Notes under the pieces: model-generated | The model's database searches: none | What the model was told of the DNA's origin: nothing | What the model saw: only the letters and a program-made list of their open reading frames with translations | Position numbers and translations under genes: made by a program | Shown: positions 1-5,787 of the stretch, piece after piece | Layout: each line of letters begins with the position of its first letter | Position numbering within the stretch: position 1 is the stretch's first letter | Source of the DNA: Deltaproteobacteria bacterium | GTDB lineage: Bacteria; Myxococcota_A; Polyangia; HGW-17 | Length of the DNA stretch: 5,952 bases | Reading direction: 5' to 3' | Assembly (NCBI GenBank): GCA_003249585.1 | Contig: QKIM01000102.1 | Span: 1 to 5,952 of the forward strand

Positions 1-724
1 ACGTTTGAACGGCGCCGGGCGTGCAGGAGCACCCCTCGTCGACGGCACCATCGCAGTTGTCGTCGAGCGCGATGGCGCCCAAATCGCACAATTCCACGCT
101 CTGACAGGAAAACGAGCAGGGATCCGTTACGCAGGAGACACCGTCGGGGGCGAGGAAACCCTCTCCGCACGCGCACTCGGCCTCCCCGGGGCCAAGGTAG
201 ACGCACTCCTGTTCACATCCCCCGTTGTTTGTTTCGCAAGGGTCGATGGGATCGCAGGCGCGGCCGTCATTGTTGAGTGAAAAGCCGGGGTCGCAGGAGC
301 AGGTGTAGCTTCCGGCCGGTTCGTTGGTGCAGATCTGCGCGCAGCCCCCGAGGCCCTCTGCACACTCATCCACGTCCAGACAGGAGCGTCCGTCCTCATC
401 AATGGCGTATCCGGGAGTGCAGGAGCAGGTGTAGTCTCCGGCCGGCTCGTTGGTACAGACCTGCTGGCAGCCCCCGTTGTCAACCAGGCATTCATCGATC
501 TCGGAACAGGTTGAACCGTCGCCATCCAGGACATATCCTGCGTCGCAGGCGCAGTTCCACCCTCCGGATTCACGGGGCATGCAGATCTGTTCGCATCCAC
601 CGTTGTCGGTCCTGCATCCATCGAGCTCCGTGGTGCTGTCGTCATCGCAACCGGCCAGGACGGAAGCGAGCCAAAGGGCGGCCACAAGGATCATTCCAGA
701 CGATATACGTTGTACCACGGGCAT
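1..724 (-). CDS. EGF-like multidomain surface lipoprotein, 3' end outside the window
   Basis: This partial gene gives 241 residues before the window edge, with no stop codon reached. The N-terminus is a lipoprotein signal: Arg6, a hydrophobic core at about residues 11-24, and the lipobox L-A-G-C with Cys26 as the lipidated residue. Four tandem EGF-like modules follow (about residues 37-73, 79-115, 121-157 and 163-198), each with six cysteines spaced C-x6-C-x3-C-x9-C-x-C-x12-C or nearly so, and with the NGGC/GGC and C-x-C-x-x-G-[YF] signatures of EGF/FXa-inhibition modules. Modules 2 and 3 are preceded by IDEC and VDEC, as in calcium-binding EGF domains. Residues 221-234 (DDNCDGAVDEGCSC) resemble the acidic metal-binding repeats of MopE-like proteins common in Myxococcota. 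The ATG at 724 has AGGTG 7 nt upstream; a later ATG at residue 11 lacks a ribosome site and would shorten the signal peptide. The gene begins 10 nt after the cyclase stop. A role in surface binding is inferred; the ligand is unknown. Confidence 0.88.
   Translation of the reverse strand, partial: MPVVQRISSGMILVAALWLASVLAGCDDDSTTELDGCRTDNGGCEQICMPRESGGWNCACDAGYVLDGDGSTCSEIDECLVDNGGCQQVCTNEPAGDYTCSCTPGYAIDEDGRSCLDVDECAEGLGGCAQICTNEPAGSYTCSCDPGFSLNNDGRACDPIDPCETNNGGCEQECVYLGPGEAECACGEGFLAPDGVSCVTDPCSFSCQSVELCDLGAIALDDNCDGAVDEGCSCTPGAVQT
131..616 (-). repeat. Four tandem EGF-like module repeats inside the lipoprotein gene
   Basis: This stretch encodes residues 37-198, four consecutive six-cysteine modules of about 36-42 residues including linkers. 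Modules 2 and 3 are the most alike: the 45-nt segments at 419-463 and 293-337 differ at only 5 positions by my hand count, and both encode C-T-N-E-P-A-G-x-Y-T-C-S-C. This indicates duplication of a single module. Module 4 has diverged most and lacks the TNEPAG core. Confidence 0.85.
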
Positions 725-731
725 TGGGTGG

Positions 732-736
732 CACCT
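732..736 (-). promoter_or_regulatory. Ribosome binding site of the EGF lipoprotein, overlapping the cyclase stop codon
   Basis: On the minus strand the sequence AGGTG lies 7 nt before the ATG at 724. Its first two bases are the last two bases of the cyclase TAG stop (737-735). This suggests translational coupling and supports the ATG at 724 as the start. Confidence 0.6.
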
Positions 737-2843
737 ATTTCCCTTCCATGGTGATGACGCCGTTCCAGGTCTCGGGGAGGTCGGCGCTGGTGAGCGTGGC
801 ACAGCGGGCTGCGAGCCAGGCCGAGGGGGCGTCGTCGGTGGAGAGCTCCTTGAGGAGCTCGAGGGCGCCGGCGAAGTCACGGTCGAAGTAGCGGATGAGG
901 GCTTCCTCGTAACGGGCGATGAGGTTCTTCTTCGCCTCTGTGGCCGATTCGGACGTGCCCATGAGTTCATAGACCGTGCACGGCGCCGTGCGGCCCACCA
1001 CGGCCACCTTGGCCAACCGCCGCAGGAGGAAGAGGTCACCCGTCTCCGAGGCGGTCTCTTCGCTGACGATGATCTGCGTGCCGAAGACCTTGTTGAGCCC
1101 CTCGAGGCGGCTCGCGAGGTTCACCCCGTCACCGATGACCGTGTAGTTGAGCCGGTCGTCGCTGCCGAAGTTGCCCACCACCACCGTGGCGGTGTGGATG
1201 CCCACCCGGGTGAAGAATTCGGCCATGTAGGGGTGTTCCTCTTCGCTGGTCTTGAGGTCGGCCATGGCCTCGAGGATGGCGCCGCAGGCCTCACGGGCGT
1301 GCTCGGGGCGCTCATGAGGGGCGCCCCAGAAGGCCATGACCGCGTCACCGATGTACTTGTCGACGGTGCCCTGGCGGTCCTGGATGCGACGCGTGACCAC
1401 GGAGAGGTACTCGCCGAGGCGCAGGGCGAGCTCCATGGGCTCCAGCTTCTCGCTCATGGAGGTGAACCCCTTGATGTCGGAGAAGATGATGGTGAGGCGG
1501 CGCATCTGTCCGCCCAGCTCGGGATCCTGCCGCTCCTCGAGGAGCTGGCGCACGAGCTTGACCGGGACGTATTTCTGGAAGGCCCGCAGCCCGATCTTCA
1601 TGGACTCGAAGGAGGTGAGCACGTCGTTGAGCTCCCTGAAGGCCGACTTGGCCGTGACGGTCTCGAGATCCATGTTCTTGACCCGTTCGCTCTCCTCCAC
1701 CAGCCGGGAGAGGCCCCGGGAGATCAGGCGGGCCAGGAGCAGCCCGGCCCCCAGGGCGATGAGGGCCAGGATCAGGGCGATGAAGAGGGCCCGCTTGCTG
1801 GCCTTCTTGGCGCCGGCCAGGAAGTCGTCCTCCTTGGCCAGGACCGCGGCGACCCAGCGGCGGGAACCCCCGACGTCGATGGCGAGGAGGGAGCAGACCC
1901 AGGTGTCGCCGTCGGCTGAGAAGCGCAGGGTCATGGGGTCCAGGGACTTCTCCTTGAAGGCCTTTGCCAGGTAGCGCTTCACCTCCTCGTTGCCCGCCAG
2001 CGCCGCCACTTCCGGACGTGGACTCTCGTGGAGCTTGCGCAGCCGCCGCTCACCCTTGGGGCCGTCGACCACCAGGGAGCTCTTGTCGCGGGTGGCCACG
2101 ATCTGCCCCAGTTGGTCCACGAGGAAGGCCTGCCCGGAGGAGCCGACGCGGATGTGGCGGTCCAAAAAGTCCGACAGGTCGATGAGGCCGATGTTGACGG
2201 TGAAGACGCCCTCCCAGGCATCTTTGGTGTTTTTGTAAGGCACGGCCACGGTGATGCCGGGCATGCGGTCGCTGTAGAAGACGTACACGTCCGTCCAGTA
2301 GAGATCCCTGGCCTTCATCGTGTCCGAGAACCAGGAGCGCTTGCGCGGATCATAGGGATCCTTGAGGTCCGGGACGACCTTGTCGACCTTATCGAGCGTT
2401 GCGCCAGGCTTGCGGTGTTTCCACACCACGGCGTGGCGGCCCTCGTTGATGACGACCTTGGTGTCCAGGGCGCCCGTGGGCTGGCGTTTCACCATGAGGA
2501 AGTTGCCCCTGACATCCCCATAGAAGAACATGGAGATGGTGGGGTTCACCGTGAGGTAGTCGAAGTAGTACTCCTCGATCCGGGCCTGATCCGTTTTGGA
2601 GACGAGCCCGCGGCCCATGAGCACCCGAGTGTGCTCGGCGGCGGTTTTCACGGGGCCCAGGTATCCCTTGACCTGCTCTTTGACGACCCTGGCGTTCTGA
2701 TCGATGAGGTCCCGCGAGAACTGCAGCGAGGAGCTCCGGGCAGAGAGGTAGGAGGTGATGGAGAGGAGCACCGAGGTGACCAGGATGAGCCCGGACAGTG
2801 CGATGCCGATGGTCAGCTTCAGCGTTGGACGAAATTTGTTCAT
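735..2843 (-). CDS. Receptor-type class III adenylate cyclase (dCache-like sensor, HAMP-like linker, cyclase domain)
   Basis: This 702-residue inner-membrane protein probably makes cAMP from ATP in response to a periplasmic ligand. TM1 is at about residues 12-33. The periplasmic region at about 38-345 is dCache-like, with the hallmark R169-S-W171-F172 and a following G-x-T-V-A-V-P stretch. TM2 is at about 352-373. A HAMP-like helical linker at 374-425 leads to the AFQKYVP motif that usually precedes bacterial cyclase domains. The catalytic domain spans about 450-630. It has both metal-binding aspartates (D456 in FSDIKGF and D500 in KYIGDAVMAFWG), the adenine-selecting pair K496 and T568, and the transition-state residues N575 and R579, so it should be active. 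Lys/Thr in place of Lys/Asp is the class IIIb pattern. The tail at 635-702 is helical and TPR-like (YEEALIRYFDRDF, then WNGV), as in many cyclases of this type. I chose the ATG at 2843 because TM1 follows directly. The frame runs 41 codons further upstream, but that stretch is hydrophilic and has no ribosome site. The ribosome site GGGG, 4 nt before the ATG, is weak. Confidence 0.93.
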   Translation of the reverse strand: MNKFRPTLKLTIGIALSGLILVTSVLLSITSYLSARSSSLQFSRDLIDQNARVVKEQVKGYLGPVKTAAEHTRVLMGRGLVSKTDQARIEEYYFDYLTVNPTISMFFYGDVRGNFLMVKRQPTGALDTKVVINEGRHAVVWKHRKPGATLDKVDKVVPDLKDPYDPRKRSWFSDTMKARDLYWTDVYVFYSDRMPGITVAVPYKNTKDAWEGVFTVNIGLIDLSDFLDRHIRVGSSGQAFLVDQLGQIVATRDKSSLVVDGPKGERRLRKLHESPRPEVAALAGNEEVKRYLAKAFKEKSLDPMTLRFSADGDTWVCSLLAIDVGGSRRWVAAVLAKEDDFLAGAKKASKRALFIALILALIALGAGLLLARLISRGLSRLVEESERVKNMDLETVTAKSAFRELNDVLTSFESMKIGLRAFQKYVPVKLVRQLLEERQDPELGGQMRRLTIIFSDIKGFTSMSEKLEPMELALRLGEYLSVVTRRIQDRQGTVDKYIGDAVMAFWGAPHERPEHAREACGAILEAMADLKTSEEEHPYMAEFFTRVGIHTATVVVGNFGSDDRLNYTVIGDGVNLASRLEGLNKVFGTQIIVSEETASETGDLFLLRRLAKVAVVGRTAPCTVYELMGTSESATEAKKNLIARYEEALIRYFDRDFAGALELLKELSTDDAPSAWLAARCATLTSADLPETWNGVITMEGK

Positions 2844-3004
2844 GGTGCCCCGATGATGCACCAAATCGCCACAATTTACTACCGGAGAGGATAAAAAACG
2901 GCTGGTTGTCAGGGGCGTTGGGGAGGAGAGCGTGCAGCCAGGGGTGGAGCCCATCCACCATTTCACAGCTGGGGTTCATTCTGCCGTCCGGGTCCGGCGT
3001 GTCG
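2844..3004. other. 161-nt intergenic region upstream of the cyclase gene
   Basis: This lies between the stop of the 195-residue gene and the cyclase start. It must hold the cyclase promoter if the cyclase is not read through from upstream. On the minus strand it contains a T6 run (2893-2898) and an AT-richer patch at about 2866-2898, which could be a promoter. I see no clear -35/-10 pair and no GC stem placed directly before the T run, so it fits neither a standard sigma70 promoter nor an intrinsic terminator. Confidence 0.5.
2943..2959 (-). other. Short perfect hairpin in the cyclase upstream region
   Basis: The inverted repeat GGTGGA / TCCACC has a 5-nt loop. It sits between the 195-residue gene and the cyclase gene. 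No U tract follows on the minus strand, so it is not a standard terminator. It could be an operator-like or RNA structural element, or chance. Confidence 0.25.
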
Positions 3005-3592
3005 TCAGCGGGACAATGCGTGCTCCAGATACCCGGCGATGCGTATCAGCAAGGGGAGGAGTTCGGACAGGTGATCGGCCCTGATGTAGTTGCGCTGCGG
3101 ATCCGAGGAGGAGGCGACATAGGAATCGGCGCTGCGGCCCCAGGGGCAGGTCATCATGATGGACAGTCCCGACGCGCCGGCGTCGAACTGTGAGACGCGG
3201 AACGCAAAGAGGGACAGGATGTCTTCGAAGACCTCGGGAGATTGTCTCAGCCGGTCGGCGGCGGCGGGATCGGTGATCTTCCTGGTGCGGATTTTCCGGT
3301 CGAAGGTGGGATTACCCGACTCGAAGGTCCGGTTGCCGCGGGTCTGATCGTCCCAGGAGGAGAGGGTGAAGTCCGACAGGGATTGCGGAAAATGCACCCT
3401 GATGGCGGGCGTATCGACCAGCACGGAAAGCTCCAGGCCTTCGCAGGTGCCTTCCAGTCTCCCGACCTCCCAGTCGTGTTTCCCCGGGATGAAACTAAGT
3501 CCAAAGGCCTCGGCCACCGCGGGGAGGTCCCTGCGTGCCTCCCGAAAGGCCCGTCGTGGTCCGAAAAAGGGAATGTATTCAGCAAATGACAC
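3005..3592 (-). CDS. Uncharacterised 195-residue soluble protein
   Basis: I cannot name this product. With a GTG start at 3592 it has 195 residues, no signal peptide and no convincing membrane segment, so it is probably cytoplasmic. The N-terminus (S-F-A-E-Y-I-P-F-F-G-P-R-R-A-F) is followed by a segment with alternating beta-type residues (residues 32-70, with P-G-K-H-D-W-E-V-G-R-L-E-G-T). Next comes G-N-P-x-F-D-R-K-I-R-T-R (about residues 91-102), and the C-terminus is leucine-rich and helical (L-S-E-L-L-P-L-L-I-R-I-A-G-Y-L). The layout recalls small deltaproteobacterial hypothetical proteins with a G-[DN]-P-x-F-D core followed by a terminal leucine-rich helix; that is an impression from memory, not a match. 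I chose GTG 3592 because AAGGAGG lies exactly 6 nt upstream. The open frame continues 27 codons further, but those residues are low-quality sequence and would bury the ribosome site inside the gene. A standalone transcript is possible, since gaps of 112-161 nt lie on each side. Confidence 0.8.
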   Translation of the reverse strand: MSFAEYIPFFGPRRAFREARRDLPAVAEAFGLSFIPGKHDWEVGRLEGTCEGLELSVLVDTPAIRVHFPQSLSDFTLSSWDDQTRGNRTFESGNPTFDRKIRTRKITDPAAADRLRQSPEVFEDILSLFAFRVSQFDAGASGLSIMMTCPWGRSADSYVASSSDPQRNYIRADHLSELLPLLIRIAGYLEHALSR

Positions 3593-3598
3593 GGACAC

Positions 3599-3605
3599 CC
3601 TCCTT
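3599..3605 (-). promoter_or_regulatory. Strong Shine-Dalgarno that sets the GTG start of the 195-residue protein
   Basis: AAGGAGG on the minus strand lies 6 nt before the GTG at 3592. Two other in-frame GTG codons exist, one overlapping the end of this site (3598) and one upstream (3619). Only 3592 has correct spacing. Confidence 0.8.
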
Positions 3606-3618
3606 TCTTTGCTCACAG

Positions 3619-3627
3619 AGAATACCA
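3619..3627 (-). promoter_or_regulatory. Weak candidate extended -10 element upstream of the 195-residue gene
   Basis: TGGTATTCT on the minus strand matches the TGn plus TATAAT form at TG and four of six hexamer positions. It would give a leader of about 20 nt ending in the strong ribosome site. No convincing -35 is present at 16-18 nt, so this is tentative. Confidence 0.2.
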
Positions 3628-3705
3628 CAGGGGGAAGTCGGGAAGAAGTTGGTTGTCCGTCCAAGGGGGGCACGAACCATCGTCTGAGTCATGGCAGGAG
3701 AGGTG

Positions 3706-5763
3706 TCATGGTCCGGGGTGGGTCAGGATGTTGACGCTGGTCACCGTGGAATTGACGCTGAAGCTCTGGTACAGGTTCCCCGGGGTGTAGACGCCGCCCG
3801 TGTAGTATCCGTCGGCTTCGGTCCCGCTGTCGCTGCCGCCAGTGTAGATGGCATAGGAGGACCCCATGGCCAGATCCGGTGAGGAGAAGGCCAGGCTTTG
3901 GACCGTCTTCACGGGGACGAAGGACAACAGGGATTCTCCGGTGCTCTTCTCTATGTGCAGCATGGTTCCGGGGTTGATGGAGTTGGTGAAGCCGATGAGG
4001 ACCGAATTCTGGGTCGAGGTCTGGCTAGGGGCCTGTGCCATGCCTGCGGAACCGACCGCGATGAGGGTGCCGCCAGAAATGTTGAAGCTCTGGTCGTAGT
4101 CCAGGGGCCCGTTGCCGTCGTTGGTGGGGCCGTTGACGATGACCAGCCCGCCGGTCATGACCACGGAGCCGTTGACGTCGATGCCGTCGCCCGACGCGTT
4201 CACGACGATGGTGCCGCCCGAGATGGTGAGGAGGGAACCCCCCATGCCGTCGCCCGCGCCGTTGACGCCGTCATCGCTGGAGACGAGATGGATGGTGCCG
4301 CCCGAGATCTCGATATCCATGCTCTCGATCCCCTCGTAGCACTTGGTGATGTTGATGTCGCCGCCGGAGATGACAAGCTGCGCCTCGCTGTGGATGGCGT
4401 CATCGGCCGTGGAGATGGTGAAGGTGCCGTCGATGATGGTCACCGAGCCGTCGGAATGGATGCCGTCTTCCGCGGTGTCGATGGTGAACGTGCCGCCGGA
4501 GATTTGCAACTGGGTCTCGGCCTTGATGGCCTTGGCCGAGACGTCACTGCTCACGGTGTGGGTCGAGCCGCCGCCGCAGGTGATGTCGTAGGTGCCGCCG
4601 CTGATGGTGAGGGTGCTCTGTCCCTGGATCCCGTCGTCACTGGAGACGACGGTGAAGGTGCCACCGGAGAGGTTCACGTCGGCGGCCTCCATCCCCTCCA
4701 CGCAGCTGGTGATGTTGATGGTGCCGCCGGTGACGGTGAGGGAGTTGTCTGCGTGGACCCCGTCATCGCCCGAGGCGATGGTGAGGCTGCCGTCGTTGAT
4801 CTCTATGACGTCGTTGGTGTGGACGGCATCGTCAGCTGCATTCAACACGAAGGTTCCGCCGTCGATGAGGATCTTGAGGTTGCCCTTGAGGGCCTTGGCC
4901 GAAACGTCGTCGGCGATGGAGGTGGTCGAACCGCCCCCCGTCGTGACATCGAAGGTGCCGCCGGAGATCTGCAGCAGGGACTGGGCCTGGATGCCGTCGT
5001 TTCCGGAGGTGATGGAGAACTCGCCGTCGGCGATACAGAGAAACCCCATGCCCGCGTCTTCCTGGTTGTCGGACTTCATGCCGTCGCCGCCCGTGGTGAG
5101 CGTGAAGACGCCACCGAGGATGGCCAGATAGTCCTTGCCGCGGATGCCGTCGTCCACGGCATTGACGGTGATGTCACCACCGAGGATGATCATGCCGTCC
5201 GTGGAGGTGATGCCGTCGTTGTAGCGTCCGGTGACGGTGAGGCTCCCCTCGCCTGCAATGATCATGTCGTCCCGGCAGTGGATGGCCGAGTTGTCGTCCT
5301 CGACGGCCGCCGGGTAGGTGGCGCCGTCGGTGACGCTGTTCACGGTCTGTTCGGCCAGATAGAGCAGGAGATATTCGGAGTTCGACGCGTTGATGGCGGG
5401 GCCGCTCGAGGTGGTGATGTTCGCGTTGTTCAGAATGAGGACGACGCGCTCGCTGTCCGTGGAGTTGATGGTGATGGAGCCGTCGTCGAGGGTGCCGCTC
5501 ACCCGGTATACGCCCCCCTTGGTGATGGTGATGGCGCTGCCGCTGATGGAGACGCCGGAGCCCGACTTCGATGCGCTGCTCCCGCTCAGCGTGATCTCGA
5601 CGATGTCCTCCTCACTCCACGATGTGTCCACGGTGAAGCTCGTCGCGCCGCAGTCCACGCTGTCGATGAAGGTGGTGTTGTCGACCTCGTGCAGTCCCCC
5701 GCAGCCTGGTCCACCGAAGATGAGTAACGAAATGATAAGCAGAACCCTGGTGTGGTGTCTCAT
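3706..5763 (-). CDS. Cthe_2159-family carbohydrate-binding beta-helix lipoprotein
   Basis: This complete gene encodes 685 residues. The N-terminus is a lipoprotein-like signal: a basic start, a hydrophobic core at residues 7-16, then G-G-P-G-C with Cys21 as the probable lipid site. The proline at -2 and glycine at -3 are atypical for a lipobox. Residues 40-165 carry the family's opening segment (I-T-I-T-K-G-G-V-Y-R-V-S-G-T-L-x-D-G and L-I-L-N-N-A-N-I-T). Residues 165-545 form a right-handed parallel beta-helix with coils of 21-22 residues, marked by recurring S-G-G-T and [DN]-D-[GA]-[IV] motifs (for example D205, D256, D312, D334, D377, D433, D455 and D498), plus two G-G-G-S-T...D-V-S-A-K-A insertions. 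The C-terminus has the family's N-G-P-x-x-x-G-N-G-P-L-D-Y-D and S-G-G-T-L-I-A-V-G motifs, then S-S-P-x-L and Y-x-x-x-T-G-G. Characterised Cthe_2159 is reported as a calcium-binding beta-helix that binds cellulose and polygalacturonate; ligand and calcium binding here are inferred. AAGGAGG lies 6 nt before the ATG. Confidence 0.93.
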   Translation of the reverse strand: MRHHTRVLLIISLLIFGGPGCGGLHEVDNTTFIDSVDCGATSFTVDTSWSEEDIVEITLSGSSASKSGSGVSISGSAITITKGGVYRVSGTLDDGSITINSTDSERVVLILNNANITTSSGPAINASNSEYLLLYLAEQTVNSVTDGATYPAAVEDDNSAIHCRDDMIIAGEGSLTVTGRYNDGITSTDGMIILGGDITVNAVDDGIRGKDYLAILGGVFTLTTGGDGMKSDNQEDAGMGFLCIADGEFSITSGNDGIQAQSLLQISGGTFDVTTGGGSTTSIADDVSAKALKGNLKILIDGGTFVLNAADDAVHTNDVIEINDGSLTIASGDDGVHADNSLTVTGGTINITSCVEGMEAADVNLSGGTFTVVSSDDGIQGQSTLTISGGTYDITCGGGSTHTVSSDVSAKAIKAETQLQISGGTFTIDTAEDGIHSDGSVTIIDGTFTISTADDAIHSEAQLVISGGDINITKCYEGIESMDIEISGGTIHLVSSDDGVNGAGDGMGGSLLTISGGTIVVNASGDGIDVNGSVVMTGGLVIVNGPTNDGNGPLDYDQSFNISGGTLIAVGSAGMAQAPSQTSTQNSVLIGFTNSINPGTMLHIEKSTGESLLSFVPVKTVQSLAFSSPDLAMGSSYAIYTGGSDSGTEADGYYTGGVYTPGNLYQSFSVNSTVTSVNILTHPGP
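4225..4605 (-). repeat. Second copy of the large internal beta-helix duplication
   Basis: This encodes residues 387-513. It begins I-S-G-G-T-Y-D-I-T-C-G-G-G-S-T and runs through D-V-S-A-K-A-I-K-A and C-Y-E-G-I-E to the next I-S-G-G-T. It aligns without gaps to residues 266-381 with about 58 of 116 identities by hand count. It then carries a six-residue glycine-rich insertion (G-A-G-D-G-M-G-G region, about 502-509) absent from the first copy. Confidence 0.85.
4606..4968 (-). repeat. First copy of the large internal beta-helix duplication
   Basis: This encodes residues 266-386 (121 residues). It begins I-S-G-G-T-F-D-V-T-T-G-G-G-S-T and contains D-V-S-A-K-A-L-K-G, then C-V-E-G-M-E, and ends where the second copy starts. 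The order of coils, the GGGST insertion and the Cys at 354 (475 in copy two) all correspond. Confidence 0.85.
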
Positions 5764-5769
5764 GTGAAA

Positions 5770-5776
5770 CCTCCTT
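5770..5776 (-). promoter_or_regulatory. Strong Shine-Dalgarno of the beta-helix lipoprotein
   Basis: AAGGAGG on the minus strand lies 6 nt before the ATG at 5763, inside the 24-nt gap after the upstream stop codon. It fixes the start and suggests efficient translation. Confidence 0.85.
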
Positions 5777-5787
5777 ACATGCTATGG

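Noticed and set aside
127..687. 186-codon minus-strand frame within the EGF lipoprotein gene
   Set aside because: It is out of frame with the real gene. It is Pro/Ala/Ser/Thr-rich and lacks the cysteine pattern, whereas the neighbouring frame gives a lipobox and four EGF-like modules.
450..1919. 489-codon open frame on the plus strand across the lipoprotein and cyclase genes
   Set aside because: It overlaps two well-supported genes and shows His/Glu/Gly/Leu-rich composition typical of the antisense of GC-rich coding DNA. It has no ribosome site or domain.
2028..2894. 288-codon open frame on the plus strand antisense to the cyclase sensor region
   Set aside because: It is an antisense shadow with no recognisable motif; the opposite strand encodes the dCache-like domain.
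2880..2930. Possible rho-independent terminator at the T6 tract before the cyclase
   Set aside because: No stable GC-rich stem immediately precedes the T run on the minus strand; the only good hairpin is about 45 nt further upstream.
2844..2966. 41-codon upstream extension of the cyclase frame
   Set aside because: It starts at a GTG without a ribosome site and adds hydrophilic, non-conserved residues before TM1. The ATG at 2843 puts TM1 at the N-terminus as expected.
3593..3673. 27-codon upstream extension of the 195-residue protein
   Set aside because: It would place the AAGGAGG site inside the coding region and adds low-complexity residues. The GTG at 3592 has ideal spacing.
3898..5727. 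609-codon open frame on the plus strand, antisense to the beta-helix gene
   Set aside because: It has repetitive Gly/Asp/Val-rich sequence with no domain, arising from the repeated S-G-G-T and D-D-G codons read in reverse. The minus-strand frame has a strong ribosome site and matches a known family from end to end.
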